A stretch of 64,000 bases of DNA, taken from contig OZ316894.1 of assembly GCA_973895155.1 (NCBI GenBank), forward strand, positions 24,366,001-24,430,000. The letters run 5' to 3'. Source of the DNA: Marsupella aquatica. Taxonomy: Eukaryota; Marchantiophyta. The notes beneath the pieces were generated by a model. It saw nothing but the letters and a program-made list of their open reading frames with translations, was not told where the DNA came from and made no database searches. Made by a program: the position numbers and the translations under genes. Shown here piece after piece: positions 10,028 to 23,091 of the stretch (the stretch's first letter is position 1; every line of letters begins with the position of its first letter).

Positions 10028-13000
10028 ATGGCTTCAAACTTTAAGTGTAATTTTTGTGGAGCTTTGGGATTTCTGGATTATACAGCTTTGCGGACCCACC
10101 AAGGACGAAATGGACTTTGCTTAGCTAAACAGAGAGCTGTGCAAAGGGCTAAACAGACTGATCATGTGATGGAGGCAGAGCACGAAGGGTTTCGTACGAG
10201 TGTAAACGTTGGGAACACATGTATACCGGAATCTATACAGGCCAATGTTGAGACAGTTGGAGAGCAGTCCTCTGAGGAATTCATGGACCTGTTTGAGAAT
10301 GAATTCACATCTCCTGCCCAATGTAATAAAAAATTTGATGTTACTTTTCAACTTGTCTTCTTTATGAGACAATGCCACAACGGAGGAGGATTATCTCACA
10401 AAGATATGAACAGATTATTTCGGCTGCTGCACCACCCTCAATTCGATACCAAAAAAGTCCAGGTTCATACTGCTGCTGAGGTTTGTAAATATGAGGAAAG
10501 TTTAACAAGTGAGAGGGGTGACCAAAATTGGGAAAAGGTTGAAGTCCGCGAGGAGACTGAAAGTGCTCCAGTTCATTTGTTGCATCGTGATCCATTACGT
10601 GTTTTGGAAGATCTATTTTCTTCTCCTAAAAATAAAGAAGAGTTTGCACTTCACTCTTCAGTTGCTATAAAGGGCAGTGAGAGATTGTACACTACTTTGC
10701 AATCCGCTGAGTGGTGGAGGGAAATGGAGCAAGACGTTGAATCTACTTGCAAAGGAGGAGTGATTGCACCCATCATTTTGTATTCTGATCAGACTGCCTT
10801 GTCTCACAACAAGAGAACTCAGGGTTGGCCTTTAGTCATGACAATTGGCAATATTAATTGCAGTCTTAGAAGTTTGCCAGAAGGTCACGCTTTGCTGGCT
10901 ATTCTTCCTGTTATTGGTCCGAATGATCCAGGTGAGATTTAAACTGCAATTATTCCCCTCCAGTTGAATTTGACTGCTCTTTGTCTGTGTAGATATTCCC
11001 AGGATGTTAAAAAGTCCAACACTTACAACCTTTATATTCATTTTGAAATACTTACACTAATTTCTTTGTTGTAGGTATATTGGAGACAGAGGTTCCTAGT
11101 ACAGCCAAATTGGAACTGTTTCACAAATGTGAGGAGATTGTTTTGGCACCATTGAAGGCGGCAAGTCATACAGGAGTTCACATGAAAGACCCATTTGGTC
11201 AATCCCAGTGGGTCTTTCCAAGACTATGTCTGTATATCTGTGACCAGACAGAGGGGAGTAGAATCACATGCACATTTGATACAAACAAGTCAAATTATCC
11301 ATGCAGTTGTTGTTTCTGTCCAAAAGAATCCCTCAGCAATGTTGCAAGAAGATTTTCTTACAGGGATGAGAAGGGAATGGAAGCAATCTTAGAAGAGATG
11401 CGATAGTCTTCTGTGCAAGATCAGAAACAGATGTCTAAGGAGCAGTCGATTTATCCAGTACAGGTAAGCACTTCTTACTGAGATGAGCATTGATTGTGCA
11501 AAGGGAGTTTTGAATGTGTTCAGTTATTCTTCTCTTTCTGTCAACTGTGAGTGATTTTTTTTCTTGTGATGTCTTGCAATGTGCTCTATGGGGATTTTGT
11601 GGAGGTGATTTGCTGTATGGAAATCCCTATCGATGCATACAATTAGACGGTCTTCATCAGTCCATACTAGGTGTATTCAAGACTCTAGTGGGCATTGTGA
11701 GATCGGCTGCTGCTTCCCAGAGCCTTGTGAAAAAACCTATGCAAGAACTTGATAGAAGACTCCAGAAAATACACAAGGAATGTCGTTATGCTTCCTTTAG
11801 ATTGCCTGGGAGTAACCAAAGTGGTTACTTTCAAAGCAATGCTAACTTTCATGGATTCGAGCATAAATTTGTTATGCAGGTTGTGGTATTTTGTTTGCTT
11901 GGCGTCATTCCAAATCCGCTCATTGAGGTTTTTGTGGACTTCATAGATTGGTATTTGCTAGCATTCCAGAGTAAACAACATTCTGAGAGGTCCTTGAATC
12001 AAATGGATCAGTTAATGAAAAAAGCAGTAGGATCGATGATAAAACACGCTAAAACTTGGCAGAAGTCAAGTTTCAACATTGTAAAAGTCCATGCCATGAG
12101 TCACCTGAAAGATTGTATCAAACGATGTGGGTTGCCTTTAGAATATGACACAGGTATATTCGAACATCTTCACATTGCCCTCATGAAGGTTCCATACAGA
12201 CATAGCAACAAGAGGAATTTCATGGGGCAAATAGCAAGGCATAGCCAGAGGACTAGAATTTTACTAGACGAAGCGAGCTGTCAAGAAGACTTAAGAGTGC
12301 ACGCAGAAGATGTTACTGCACTGGACCGAGTACTATTCCCCTTACCTCCCTCCCACTTCTGCTACACTTTCAGTTTGTACTTTCTGTGTAGCAACACATG
12401 TCACTTTACAAAGGATGTCTTGTAGGCACTTATGCATGTGCTTTATGATTTGATATGTGCAGGCTGTATTGACAGGACAGATCACCCTATCTGGAAAGGA
12501 TATAAGGTTGACATTGAGTTGGCTTGATGCAAGTAACAATGACTTTGTGCCTGTAGAAGTGAGTGAACTATTTCAGTGTCAACCAGAAATACAACTGCAC
12601 CTGAGAGAAGCCTTTGTTATGCACTTGAATGATGAGAACTGTGCAGTTCCTGAGATAATACAAATTTGGAAAACCTTAGCAGTGCCTGCTGGGGAAGGCA
12701 TTCGATTTGGAGATTGGCCAATGTACACCCGTGCCTGCAGAAGTTTCCATGGTAAAGAATGGTTTGGATTCGTCTCTCTTCAGATGGAAGAAGCTGGCAT
12801 TGATCCTGTAACATCTTATGGTCAACTGAGGTTGCTGATTTCTTGTGAAGTCATTGATGAGGGTGGCAAGAAGATCATGAAGCATCTAGCATTTGTTAGA
12901 ATGATGGAGAAGCTGCCAAGGGATGGAGATTGGAAGTTATTGCACTGCACAAAGCTCCAGTGGGTTGATGAAGGCACGACAGCCTCTACAAGCAGAAAAG

Positions 13001-13125
13001 CACTTTACAAAAGATCCAAAGTGCCTTATATTGTTGTGGAGGTAGCAAACATTGCTAAAGTGATTCATTGTGTCCCTAATTTTGCTCAAGTTGGCACATA
13101 TTTTGAAAACAGATTCAAACTTTAA
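10028..13125 (+). mobile_element. Plavaka-type (KDZ superfamily) DNA transposase, damaged
   Basis: The start at ATG 10028 gives an N-terminal C2HC zinc finger (CNFCGALGF...THQGRNGLC), usual for Plavaka transposases. Next comes a core block (DPLRVLEDLF, IILYSDQTALS, WPLVMTIGNINCSLR) that matches the Plavaka signature 'YSD.T.L...G...PV..TIGNI'. Exon 1 ends at 10931 (CAG|GTGAGA, phase 1) and exon 2 starts at 11075. Exon 2 should run to a donor at 11463, but TAG at 11404-11406 interrupts it. A third block (DGLHQSILGVFK, KVHAMSHLKDCIKRCG, TGIFEHLHIALMK) ends at CGA|GTACTA (12329). The last exon (12463-13125) carries the C-terminal 'VVEVANI..VIHCVPNF' region. I could not find an in-phase acceptor for the third block. 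The element therefore appears inactive. Terminal inverted repeats were not located. Confidence 0.75.
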
Positions 13126-14119
13126 TGGTGGACCATGCAATGCAGGTACTATATCTTGTAGCCTTTATATATCGCTTCTGTTTATTTGTGTTTTGAGTCA
13201 GCCTGCCAGGTGTATGCTGTTGATAATTTTTGATCTGGATTCATTTGACAGGAGAGGTAATTGAGTCTTCATGTGTGATTTGCTTTTCTCACATAATTGT
13301 TGGGTTCACAGGATGGAGTTAGCGTCAAGAAGCAACTCAAGGCCAGTCCTCTTTCTGTGCAAGAGATAGGAAAGAGCCGTGCAACAGCTTTTGCTGTTGG
13401 CCTTCGAATAGATGAATATGCTCATGTTGAGGTTTCTATGGAGCGGCCTGTACCAGCTGACAATTTTTTGTCTTCAGACTGAGCAAAAGGGTAGTTAGTT
13501 GCAAATATGTTCTGGCAGTGAGGTCTTTCAAAGGTTACCACTAAGGTTACCACTGGTGACTGTCTCCAACCGGCTGTGGTTCTCACATGTTGACACTTTA
13601 ATGGCATTAGGTTATCTCTAGAAACAGTCAAACAAAACTGGCTGACAAAGCACTACTCTGGGAAATACTATGTAGTTTAGAGGAACAAAGTTTATTGAAA
13701 TAAAGTTTTCCCTTTCTCCTTACTTTAACATCTATGAAAATTTTGTGGAAATCTTTCACTGCTTATTTTGGTTAAATATTTCCTCCAAAGTTTTTGAATT
13801 CAAAAGTTTTTTAAGCTTATTTGGTCAAAAATTGTTTACACACCAATTATAGATGGAACATAAGGTTTATATCAAATAAATTAAAATGTCAATAGCAAAT
13901 CTACATCAAAAGTATATATGTTTCATAATGTAATTAAATAAACTTTCAGCATTGCATAGACATCATACGGATATAAAATAGATGAATTTGTTATAGCATA
14001 TTAAGATGGCATGGTGTCATGCATAAAACATAAATTGGACATAGCCATTTGTAGCAATCACTCTTATGTCCAATAGATACAAAACAAACAAAATTTCAGT
14101 TTTGTGATGTAGTTGGATG
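13126..14119. other. AT-rich stretch between the Plavaka and Mutator-like genes
   Basis: A 60-residue frame at 13297-13482 follows a CAG and may be a further Plavaka exon or tail. From 13700 to 14100 the sequence is very AT-rich with no gene signal. The transposon ends probably lie in this interval. Confidence 0.4.
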
Positions 14120-16582
14120 ATGTGCTGCGAACTGACGCACAACTGGCCTCTCCACACCGAAAAGTGGTCACATTATCATCTGGGATGGCCTTGGCCCGTT
14201 GTAGGGACTTGTGCACATGGGCTTCAATGGTCTTATTTCAAATTCGGCCCTGGAATTTGTCAGCCAAAATACATCAATAATAATTTTCCAGCACTCTTAT
14301 TCGCCCAAGCAGCCAAGGAATGGAGCGCCCGACAATACTGTAGCGACCAACTTCAACTCCATCTTCAAAGTGTGATGCCAACGCTCGATTCCCCCATTTG
14401 TGTTCTGATTGGCGTGGTTGTAGCCCCGTAATTTTATTGCCCAGCTACACACCTTGCTGTGCCATTCTCGCTTGTAATAAACAACAAATCCAGGTTGACT
14501 GTTTGTCCATCGGTTCATAAAGGCTTCAGACTCTTCAATCAAATCTGTAGGGCATGCAAAGTCACGTTAGGCTCAGAATTGACTACGGAGGTGGACTCAC
14601 TTGTTACAAATGATGTAAACATGTGGAGGAGTGTGGCATGGACAGAATGAAAATGGAATTGAACTTACCGGGGCCGTTTGAGTACATGATTGCACCCAAT
14701 TCTGCATTAATCTGTGCTTTGGCAAATGGGCAAAAGACTTTGGAGATTATGTTCTTTGTCCAAGCCCTTCGAACGTGCCATGTGCAGAAAGTAATATGCA
14801 CTTCCGGGAATACCTGCCTGCAGTAAACATTCACACATTCCAAACGTTACACTAGGTCATCCTCTCTATTAGACTCATCCTCTCTACTATGCACCACACC
14901 GCCCAATTTGATTCATCTGGAAATGTTTAGACACTCCTGCAGGTTTTGCACTAATATACTTGATTGCTGCTTGCTCCTCATCCACTACATCAATGATCCA
15001 ACAATTTGGCTTCCAGGGGAGGATCAGATTTAGCTCAGCCCTTCTGGCATTGACACGATCCTTCAGGGCATTCAGGGTTCGGCCCACATTTGCAGCTTTG
15101 TATGATTGCATAAGGGCAAAAGCAACGGGGATAGCATTCTGAAATTTGTCAAAGACAACCACCGTGTAAAAGGGAAACTGCAAAACAAAGAAATAGGCAA
15201 CAGTGTTGGGTCAGCTCATGTTTTATGGTACATGGCAGCAGCAGGGTATAAAAAGTCAGGTTCTGACAATGCACTACTTACCCCAAGGTGATTGGTGCCA
15301 AAAGTGGCATCAAATGCTACTGGCCCCTCATGCCCAAGTTGGGCTAACTTCTTTTGTTGCCAAGGAGACGACCACATAAGAATGAAAGGTTGGTTGTGTG
15401 CTTTGACCTGCGGCTGATACAAGAGAACTTGTTCTTCATTTTGAAGCACCCATAGTTTTGTCGCTTGCGCTTCGTCTGAGCAATAGTCGGGTTCACGCTG
15501 TCGCATACAATCCCTCACTGTTTGGACATCCCTAGGAGTGAGTTGCATGTCTCTTGACATGATGACATTGGCATCCTCATCTGGGTGGTCCTTACGCCAC
15601 CTAGTAAGGATTTCCTCAAAATGTGCATCAACAATTGCCCTGGCAGTCAAGCCTGCCCTAAGGTATCGTTCAATTTTGGTCCTTAGCTTCAATGAGATTC
15701 TTGGAGCAATATGTGCATTGCATTGAAAGGCAGTGGGGTCTTTCAGGCCATGGCAGATATTTCCAGCCCTGTCCAAATGGTCTTTCCGGATCCATTTGAT
15801 CAGCACAGCCCCAGGTTGGTCCTCATATTTTGTGGAGGTGAATGAGCATCTGCAACCACATTGTACAGACATTCTTGCAGTGCTCAAAGAGGAGAGTGAG
15901 TTGAATTTGGAAATGCATTTGGAAACAGCAAGTTCTCCCGAAAGCAGACATTGAGATTGTGAGAAAAAAGGCGAGGTTCACCTGTTAGCGTTTTTCTCTT
16001 CAGAAAGATTCCCATTTCCTTGCATTTGAGTGTGTCTGGTACCTTCATTGATTTCCAGCCGCGATAATCCTCAGGCCCATAACAACAACAATATAACGTA
16101 GTTGTCTTGACCAAAGGACTTGTCTTGTAGATGCGGTTCTCCACCATTTGTCGGATAGTGAACTGTGTATGGAAATTGTCGCGCATATTCTCACCCCAAA
16201 TGAAATCTTTCACCCTTCCCTCTGGGATCCAAGCATAATCAGACTTCGAACCAAACCATTGAAGAGCATTGAGTTCAAATTCACCAGGCCGTGGATTCTG
16301 AATTTGGTCACATTTCAAATATTCAGAGTGGCTTTTCCGCATGGGTGGACTTACTGGTGGCACTGTATCATTGCGAACCTCGTCCTCGATAGTAAGGCCA
16401 CGTAGATGCTCTAAGACTTGATCCAGAGCATCCGGTTCAACTCCATCCGTGCTGGAAATGTGATTTTCATCTATACTGTCCATTCTGTGCAAGCGCGGTA
16501 TGTTTGTTGCACTGTACTCCTTGTTGGTACTCTCTTGCAAAAATGGATCGGACATTGGCACGAGCGTGGTGCCTTCACACAA
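14120..16582 (-). mobile_element. Mutator-like element (MULE) transposase, fragmented
   Basis: Reading the minus strand from 16582, an N-terminal FAR1/WRKY-GCM1-like zinc region appears (KTTTLYCCCYGPEDYRGW, then CGCRCSFTS after a short intron near 15890-15990). The DDE transposase domain follows: VAFDATFGTNHLG (first Asp, about 15300), FPFYTVVVFDKFQNAIPVAF, CWIIDVVDEEQAAIKY (second Asp, about 14990), FCTWHVRRAW (about 14770) and HANQNTNGGIERWHHTLK (catalytic Glu, about 14390). These follow the order of the MULE transposase family (PF10551). The pieces lie in at least five frames separated by plausible short introns (for example a gap between the HLG and FPFYT blocks at about 15180-15290). The frame closes at 14297, before the usual SWIM zinc finger, which I did not find. 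Terminal inverted repeats and target duplications were not identified. Confidence 0.75.
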
Positions 16583-17221
16583 CCAACATATGATGTGGCG
16601 CCAAGTGCAGAACTTCTACCACGGATTCAAAGACATCGAATGCACCTCAGGTGGTGACATATTAGCACGCTGTTACCACACAAATGATTGATTTTGGCAC
16701 ATTGCACGACATTACATTTCATTCGACAGAGCACACAGTTGTGGCAGAGAATGAGAATGTGCAGAGTGCCTCGCAACATGTCGCGGTTACATTCCCTCGC
16801 AGGAGTTCAGGCATGGGAGTCTCCGTCCCGCTCCCTCACGATTTTGAAACAGTATTCCTCATTTGAATGCGTACATAACCGGGATTAAGGTGCCAAAAAA
16901 AATTTAGGTAACTCGTACCCCAATCCCTTCTGCATACATCGCGACGGAGTGAAGGTGCAGGCGACCCGAGAGGGGGGTTTCAACGCCGGTGCAATCGGGG
17001 GTGCGGGCCCGGGACGGGTTTGGATCTCAATAGGGACAATCCTGGGCATATTTTGGGGACAGGTGCGGGAGTGCCATGGCTGAAAATGGACAGGCTGCCC
17101 GAATGGTGTACGAACTGCCCAAAACCGTGAGCGGATGTAACCAGGACACTTGACATTGTAATACCCTGTAAACCCTCCCTCTTGCCTCATTAATGTGCAT
17201 CGATATTTGGAATCGTGCTGA

Positions 17222-17223
<2 letters not shown>
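16583..17223. other. Intergenic stretch, nothing supported
   Basis: No coding signal. A GC-richer patch lies near 16930-17060. Open frames here run into the GA microsatellite. Confidence 0.4.

Positions 17224-17268
<45 letters not shown>
17224..17268. repeat. (GA)n microsatellite
   Basis: About 22 uninterrupted GA dinucleotides. The serine/leucine-rich open frames on the minus strand over this site are artefacts of the repeat. Confidence 0.95.
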
Positions 17269-17272
<4 letters not shown>

Positions 17273-17544
17273 ATTCCGTGTATTCAAACCTTTGAATTAT
17301 AATCACTCTGAATAGTTGGCCATGATCTTCAACTACAGATATAGTCCACTTGCGCTCTTAATAACTGACGGTCCTCTGTTGTCTATGAGTAGGGGGATCT
17401 ACACCTAGTAGTGGGTATGACCACTCGGAAGAGAGCAAGAAGGATAACCAAGGAAATGTTGTCTTTTCTCATTAGTTTTATCACTTTTACAAAAGTTTCA
17501 CCTCTTTCCATTTTTAAGTTTTTAGGAGGTGGCAAGGCAGCTCT

Positions 17545-17680
17545 TCTGGGGTTTTTTTTTAAGAGATCATGAATATTACTGTATTTTTTGGTTGGTTGTT
17601 GTGTGGTGGGGTTTTTTTTAAGAGACCAGGCATATTTGGTTTTGGGTTGGTTGTTGTGTGGCAGGGGTGTTTTCTCTTTG
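17545..17680. repeat. Tandem duplication, period about 58 bp
   Basis: The string ggggttttttttaagaga occurs at about 17549 and 17607, each followed by a 'ttggttggttgttgtgtgg' block. Confidence 0.7.
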
Positions 17681-18360
17681 GGGGAAGAGAGGGGCAACTC
17701 ATTTGGGTTGGTTATTGAGTGCACTGAGGCAAGGGCAAGGATTGAGGATTCATTTGATCTTGGCCTCTCCTCTCCCTTCCTACATAAGTACTCTCCGTCC
17801 CCTTTCCCATGCAAGTACAATATTTTCCTATTAAAATGAGAAAATATTTTATCACATGTATTGTCTTCACTTGTTAATGTTGACTGTGTTTTTCTTTCAC
17901 TTCCTTGTAACTTTTACTCCATAGATTGGTATGGACTAAAACATCTTGTATTTCAATGATGGTTTTAATGGAATAAACTCTTTTGTTGAATAATTTCGTT
18001 TATGCATTATATTTTACACTACTACCTCTTTGATGCAACCACTTCTATTAGATAATGATGTCATTTCTTCCGGAGCATTTTTGTGAAATGAGATCAATTT
18101 GCAATAACATGTTTTGTACAACCTCACCTGTTCCACAAGAGCAGCAACATTTCTGCAACACGTCTTAAAATATGCAAGTACAGTACATCATTTCTCTAAT
18201 CACATCTTCTACGCAATGACATCATTTTACACAGTGATATCTTTTGTGCGACAATATGTTTTGCTCCCATTGATATTTTCTATGCATGACACTTTCTCTG
18301 CAACACAAGAATATCGAGCTTTGGTTATTAAAGAAACACTTATATACAAATAGTTACGTC

Positions 18361-18500
18361 TTTTTGTAAAATTCGTGGAGGAGGCCATACTGAGGTGGCA
18401 GTACGACAATTGTTCGAAATGACATTAACTTCCATTTGTAAAATTGATGCAGGAGGCCATACTGACTGAGGTGGCAGGACCATAATTGTGCGAAATCACG
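18361..18500. repeat. Tandem duplication, period about 75 bp
   Basis: Two copies of a 'tgtaaaatt..tg..ggaggccatactga' block that runs to 'aattgt.cgaaat'. The second copy has a 4-bp 'ctga' insertion. Confidence 0.65.
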
Positions 18501-19425
18501 TCCGATTTCGACTGATCTACGACTGAGAATAAATGCGTGAATGAACGGACGGATCCTGGCCCGTGCTGGGACGACAGTACGTAGAGCGCCCACTTGGCGA
18601 CCATGCTGGCCCATGACGTGGCGCCCATCCCCAACGCCAACTGCCAGCAGCTTCGGGCTTCCCTGCCACGCGTAGCCAGCCCCTCGCCTCCTTCACTCCT
18701 CTCCTACCCCCCCATCTTTCACTTTCTTCCCAAGTATCTCAACTCACCCCATCGCCAACGATCCACCGATTTCTAGATAGACCCACGAATCGCATCGTGC
18801 CCCTCATAGGTAGACCCTCTGTCCCACCAATTGCTTATCAACATTGTTTCATCGGTCGTTCTGAATTGGAATTCGAGCTATTTGAGCGAAGTGTTAGACG
18901 GTGATCGTCCGTGACACATTTTGTATGCAAGAATATTGGGAAGATTTGGAGGATTGGACTTTTGTCTGTTCTCGTCTTCGTCGATCCTCTCTCCCGTTGA
19001 ATACTTGGTGACATCAATCTCTGCTAATAGCGCTACTACCGTAGTTCTCCGAGGATTATCATTTTACCACTGTTGGACATATTTTAATCTCGGCTGCTGT
19101 GAATAGATTCGAAGGTCTGAGTCAGTATCAGTTGGAGAAGAAGTGAGGGAGAGGGAGCTTTGATTCCTACAAATTTGACCTAGTTGGTTTCTGTCAGTGG
19201 AGTACTAGAGGATTGAAGTTCGACGTAGCAGGAAGATCCGCTTGTGGTTTTTTGTACCTGAGATCTTCCATTTGTTCGTGCGACTACCACGAAGAGGTCT
19301 TGGTGCATCTGAGGTAGAAGCAATCGTTTGTGGAGGTGAGGAGATTCTTTGTTCTTGAAGGAGTAGCCGATTGTTCGTCAGACAGTTTGAGGCAGGTTTG
19401 TGGTTTTGGTGAAACAGCACGCACG

Positions 19426-19716
19426 ATGGCGAGCAAGTCGAATGCAGACACGTCGAAGTTGAGCCATGAGGAGATTGAGAGGCACAATCTGCATGGATCG
19501 AAGAGGCCCCCCGGCCAGTCTCCGGGAGGCGTGTTGCACCAGCAGGGAGGGGCGGGGTTGAAGGCCGGGAGATACCCGATGGCGCTGTGGGGCGTCCTGG
19601 TTGTCGCCGGAGTGGGGTCTTACGTTTATTACCGCAGCTCTCATCCCAGTCCTGGCGGTCAAGCCGGCTCTCACAGCCCCAACGTTCAGAAAGCCGAAGC
19701 AGTAGCCAATAAGTGA
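19426..19716 (+). CDS. Small conserved plant protein with one transmembrane segment
   Basis: A 96-residue frame starts at ATG 19426, chosen because the upstream in-frame Met at 19330 gives a non-conserved leader. A polar N-terminus (SHEEIERHNLHGSKRPPGQSPGG) is followed by one hydrophobic segment at about residues 52-68 (MALWGVLVVAGVGSYVYY) and a polar tail rich in Pro, Gly and Ser. The pattern 'HNLHG.KRPPGQSPG..LHQ' followed by one membrane span resembles a family of uncharacterised small plant proteins I have seen annotated only as hypothetical. No enzymatic motif is present. GC content rises over the frame compared with its flanks, as expected for an exon. A pyrimidine-rich leader from about 18900 may be its 5' UTR. 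Confidence 0.65.
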   Translation: MASKSNADTSKLSHEEIERHNLHGSKRPPGQSPGGVLHQQGGAGLKAGRYPMALWGVLVVAGVGSYVYYRSSHPSPGGQAGSHSPNVQKAEAVANK

Positions 19717-22700
19717 GAAGTCTCGCCGGCAGAAGATCGACGCGCCATATCAATTTTGACGTGCATCGTCTCGACTATTTCCTCGCCACAGCAATATCGT
19801 TCTGCAGAGTTTCGATTCTCAGTCGGTCGGTAGTTTCTCGACTCGTATGCGCATCAAGGCACTCTGCAGCCATTAGACTTACTCCTGGATCGGCAATTGG
19901 TCCGCAAAGCACCTAACTCGGCGATCTGTGCCGTTTAGAGGGAGCACGGCATACGAAGTTAAACAGATGTCCTTCTCTGTCCATTCCGGCGAGGCTGCCT
20001 GTTCTTCCTCGTCTGGATCGGGTTGTTTCGTGAGGAGCTCACATTTTTGGAGAGATGACAGTTGTGAACTTCACGGTGATGGAAGTGAGTTGAATTCATT
20101 TGGCGATGAACAGAAGAGTGGAACAGCGTCTCTTGTCATCAGGCTGTGAGGGAGAATGACTCCTGAGTTTTTCTTCAGGCCGCGGAGGAAAGAACGAAAT
20201 GAGATGAGATTGATCGAGGGTAGCGATCGTCGAGCAACCTTGAAATGTAAACATTTTAAGTTTTGTAAAACTGTAGATGGAAGGTTATGTCATAGTGATA
20301 CGATCAATCTTGTACAAAAGATGAGAGGAGGAATATCAGTCTCTTTCTGTTCGAAGTTGGGTCGAAGATATGAGGCCGGCAACGGCGAAAGCGCCTTAAT
20401 TCCCTTGCGCTTTCGGATAGTGATATCGTACAATTGTTTGACAATATGAAATGACATCCCTTTTGACTTAAAATAAATCCTTCCTCTTTGAAATGGAATT
20501 TTGTTTCTTGGGACGCCAGTGGTAGATGTGTAACTTTGCCTAGATTTTCCGGTGCATGTCATTCCTCAAGTTTGAATCCGTCTTTCTGCTCCATTGCTGC
20601 AATAGAACATACAATTTTGTCTGGAGCTTGCTACTTCTATGCATAGATGTTTACGTAGCTGTAAATGATCGAACATAAATAACTCCATCATGAATGTTTG
20701 GTATATTTGAAATGGAAGTGGTCTTGTGTAAATCGATGTGTAGGTGTGGCTTGCAAGTCTCTTGCCTCCCCGTTTCCTTCGTGCACTTGCGGCCAAAATC
20801 AATTAGTTTCTTGAAGACCTCGTCCGTTGCAATGACGAAGTTTGCTGGAGCTATTAGAATGGGTGATGTTTAAAGAAGGCAAAATGCAATTTTACTGTTA
20901 CTTTCAAGTTTCTTCCATTCATTGGTGAGAACGAAATCTAAATTGAGTATTCGGTGCCCCATGGTTGGGACAAATCCAGCATTTCTTTAAAATGCTTTCT
21001 TAATCAATCATAGCTGGTTCATCCCTGACAAATCTGATCTGAAATGGTCATGCTTTTTTAATCAATCATGGCTGGTTCATCCTCGACAAATCTGAAATGG
21101 TCATGTACAAGAGTACAAAATTTGTTGGTAGATATATATCTGGTTCATATGGATGGGGTCTCGGTAACTGCACATCAAAATATGACATATACGATGTACG
21201 ACACCTCTGCATACCGTGATAATCCTAGTTTTTTCCTTTCAATCAATGAACACATTTTGATGTGTGATTACCAGCAGGGAGGGATATGGATGACGGTAAG
21301 CAGAAGTTGTAAGCACAGTTTGAATATTGTGCATTGTGTACCGGAAGCACGATTGGTTTACAACCTATAAAACATTCAGTGAAACGAAAGGATTTCGAAA
21401 ATGGACAGGGAACAAATGATAGCGACTGTGTTATTGCTAAGCGTGTCACAGTTTGGATTCTACGTGAAAATTGGGAAACAAGCTTTTATTTTCTTGATCG
21501 TGATTGGCCTATCACATAAAAAGAAGAGAAGAAGATGCGCATCGAACTTGATTGGCCCCATCGAACTTGATTGGCCCCACTACTACTGTATAAACATCGT
21601 ATAATAATCTTTGTCAACTTACTGCGATCTGAGGAACCGTGCCCTGAATGTGCATAGTGTCCCAGTTCCATAGCGAGATGTGGTGACCATCTACTGCAGT
21701 CATGTAAGAGGCTATTAAATCGAAATGGATTACATTGCCAAAAGTTTTTGTACAGCACAAGTGCCGAACAGTGACCACCTCCATAAACTTTTCAATGGCG
21801 ATTGCATCAAGAAATGCCAAAACCGCTGATTATCATTCAGTATTTTATTCCTCAACAATGAGTGGCGGAGTGTTTTCACCACATGTATGTACAGGACATG
21901 CCCGTCGCGATGAAATCTTACCACTCAAAATATGGCAGGGAACTGAGAAAGCTCCCAAGATCAATCGCCCATATGTCCATTGTCTGCATCGAGGACGTGA
22001 CCTAAAAGTCCTCCAGGGAACTTTGTTCTGACTCTCGCTGCTCTCAGGGGACTTTGCATTAGCACAGGCCACTTATATATAAAACTTCCTTGTAGCTGTT
22101 TTCTTGTGACTTCAACGGATGCGCATGAACCGTAGCCCCGCGTTATCTTCCCTCGCAGATTGCTGTTCGTAACCTTCTCGGTCTCTTCATGGTGGATGGT
22201 GCGGAAGACTGACGATACCGAGAGAGCAGGCCTTATCACGATCAAGTTCACTGTGTGGTAGCATCAAATTGGTTTCTCACTTTGTGCGGGAATGTCAAAG
22301 AAGTCACTCACCAGGTATTCCACGTCTCCAGAAATTGATCTAGGCCGCTTCTTGATATTGTTTCATTCACTCGTCAGGCTTTTCCCGAGATGTTAGCGCA
22401 CTTTGTTGTGGCTCTTTCGACATTTCGCGGCTAATAATTGGCGGCAATCGGTGTTTTGCAGAGATCTTTTGTCTGAGACACTCCTTCGCCACGGAGTAGT
22501 GACGTACGTCGTTTCAAGCCTTTGCCTCTCGTGTACCAACTAGATTTCACCAAATCATGAACTTGATCTTTGAAGTAAGACCTCTACGAATCTAGAAGGC
22601 ACTTCATGAAACGAGGTTTTGCTTTCTGAAGCAAAGAAGTATGGTCATTGTGTAGTCTTCTTAACCAATGTTTCAATCTTCTCCGGAGCAGTGCAACTGG

Positions 22701-23091
22701 TTTCAGAATAACTGGATCAACAGATGTATGAAATCTTAGCGTAGTGGTGGTCTTTTCGACACAGGACGAGTAACTTGTTATCTTCTGTGTCACAACCTCT
22801 CCTGCTGTGGAAGAGTTTTTCCGACCTCTTTGATAGATCATACCCTGTCCGGATTAAACAGTGTAATCGCTTCGGTTGTAATTGCTCATTTCAAGCTTGT
22901 AGAGGAGGAGGTCACTGACCATTCGTCTCGGGTTGTCATGAATGTGTTCTTGCAGAAGTCAGTAGTGTGCAAGTTTGAGGTGCATGCTCCACGGACTGGG
23001 CCACAACAGTAGCCTCGCCTATGGCCATTCACTCCTGACCGGGACGAACAGTTATTCCTGCTTTAAGGTTCTCCACTTCCCAGCAAAGAAA
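19717..23091. other. Intergenic stretch with a small tandem duplication
   Basis: No supported gene. The block 'taatcaatcat.gctggttcatcc' is duplicated at about 21001 and 21059. A short duplicated 'catcgaacttgattggcccc' lies at about 21538-21580. Open frames at 21735-22250 lack recognisable motifs. Part of 22800-23091 is probably promoter or 5' UTR of the receptor gene that follows. Confidence 0.45.

Noticed and set aside
15538-16866. Plus-strand frames over the MULE
   Set aside because: Antisense shadows of the transposase exons.
17383-17820. 145-codon minus-strand frame
   Set aside because: Lies over a tandem duplication and homopolymer T tracts; lysine/proline-rich composition is explained by these.
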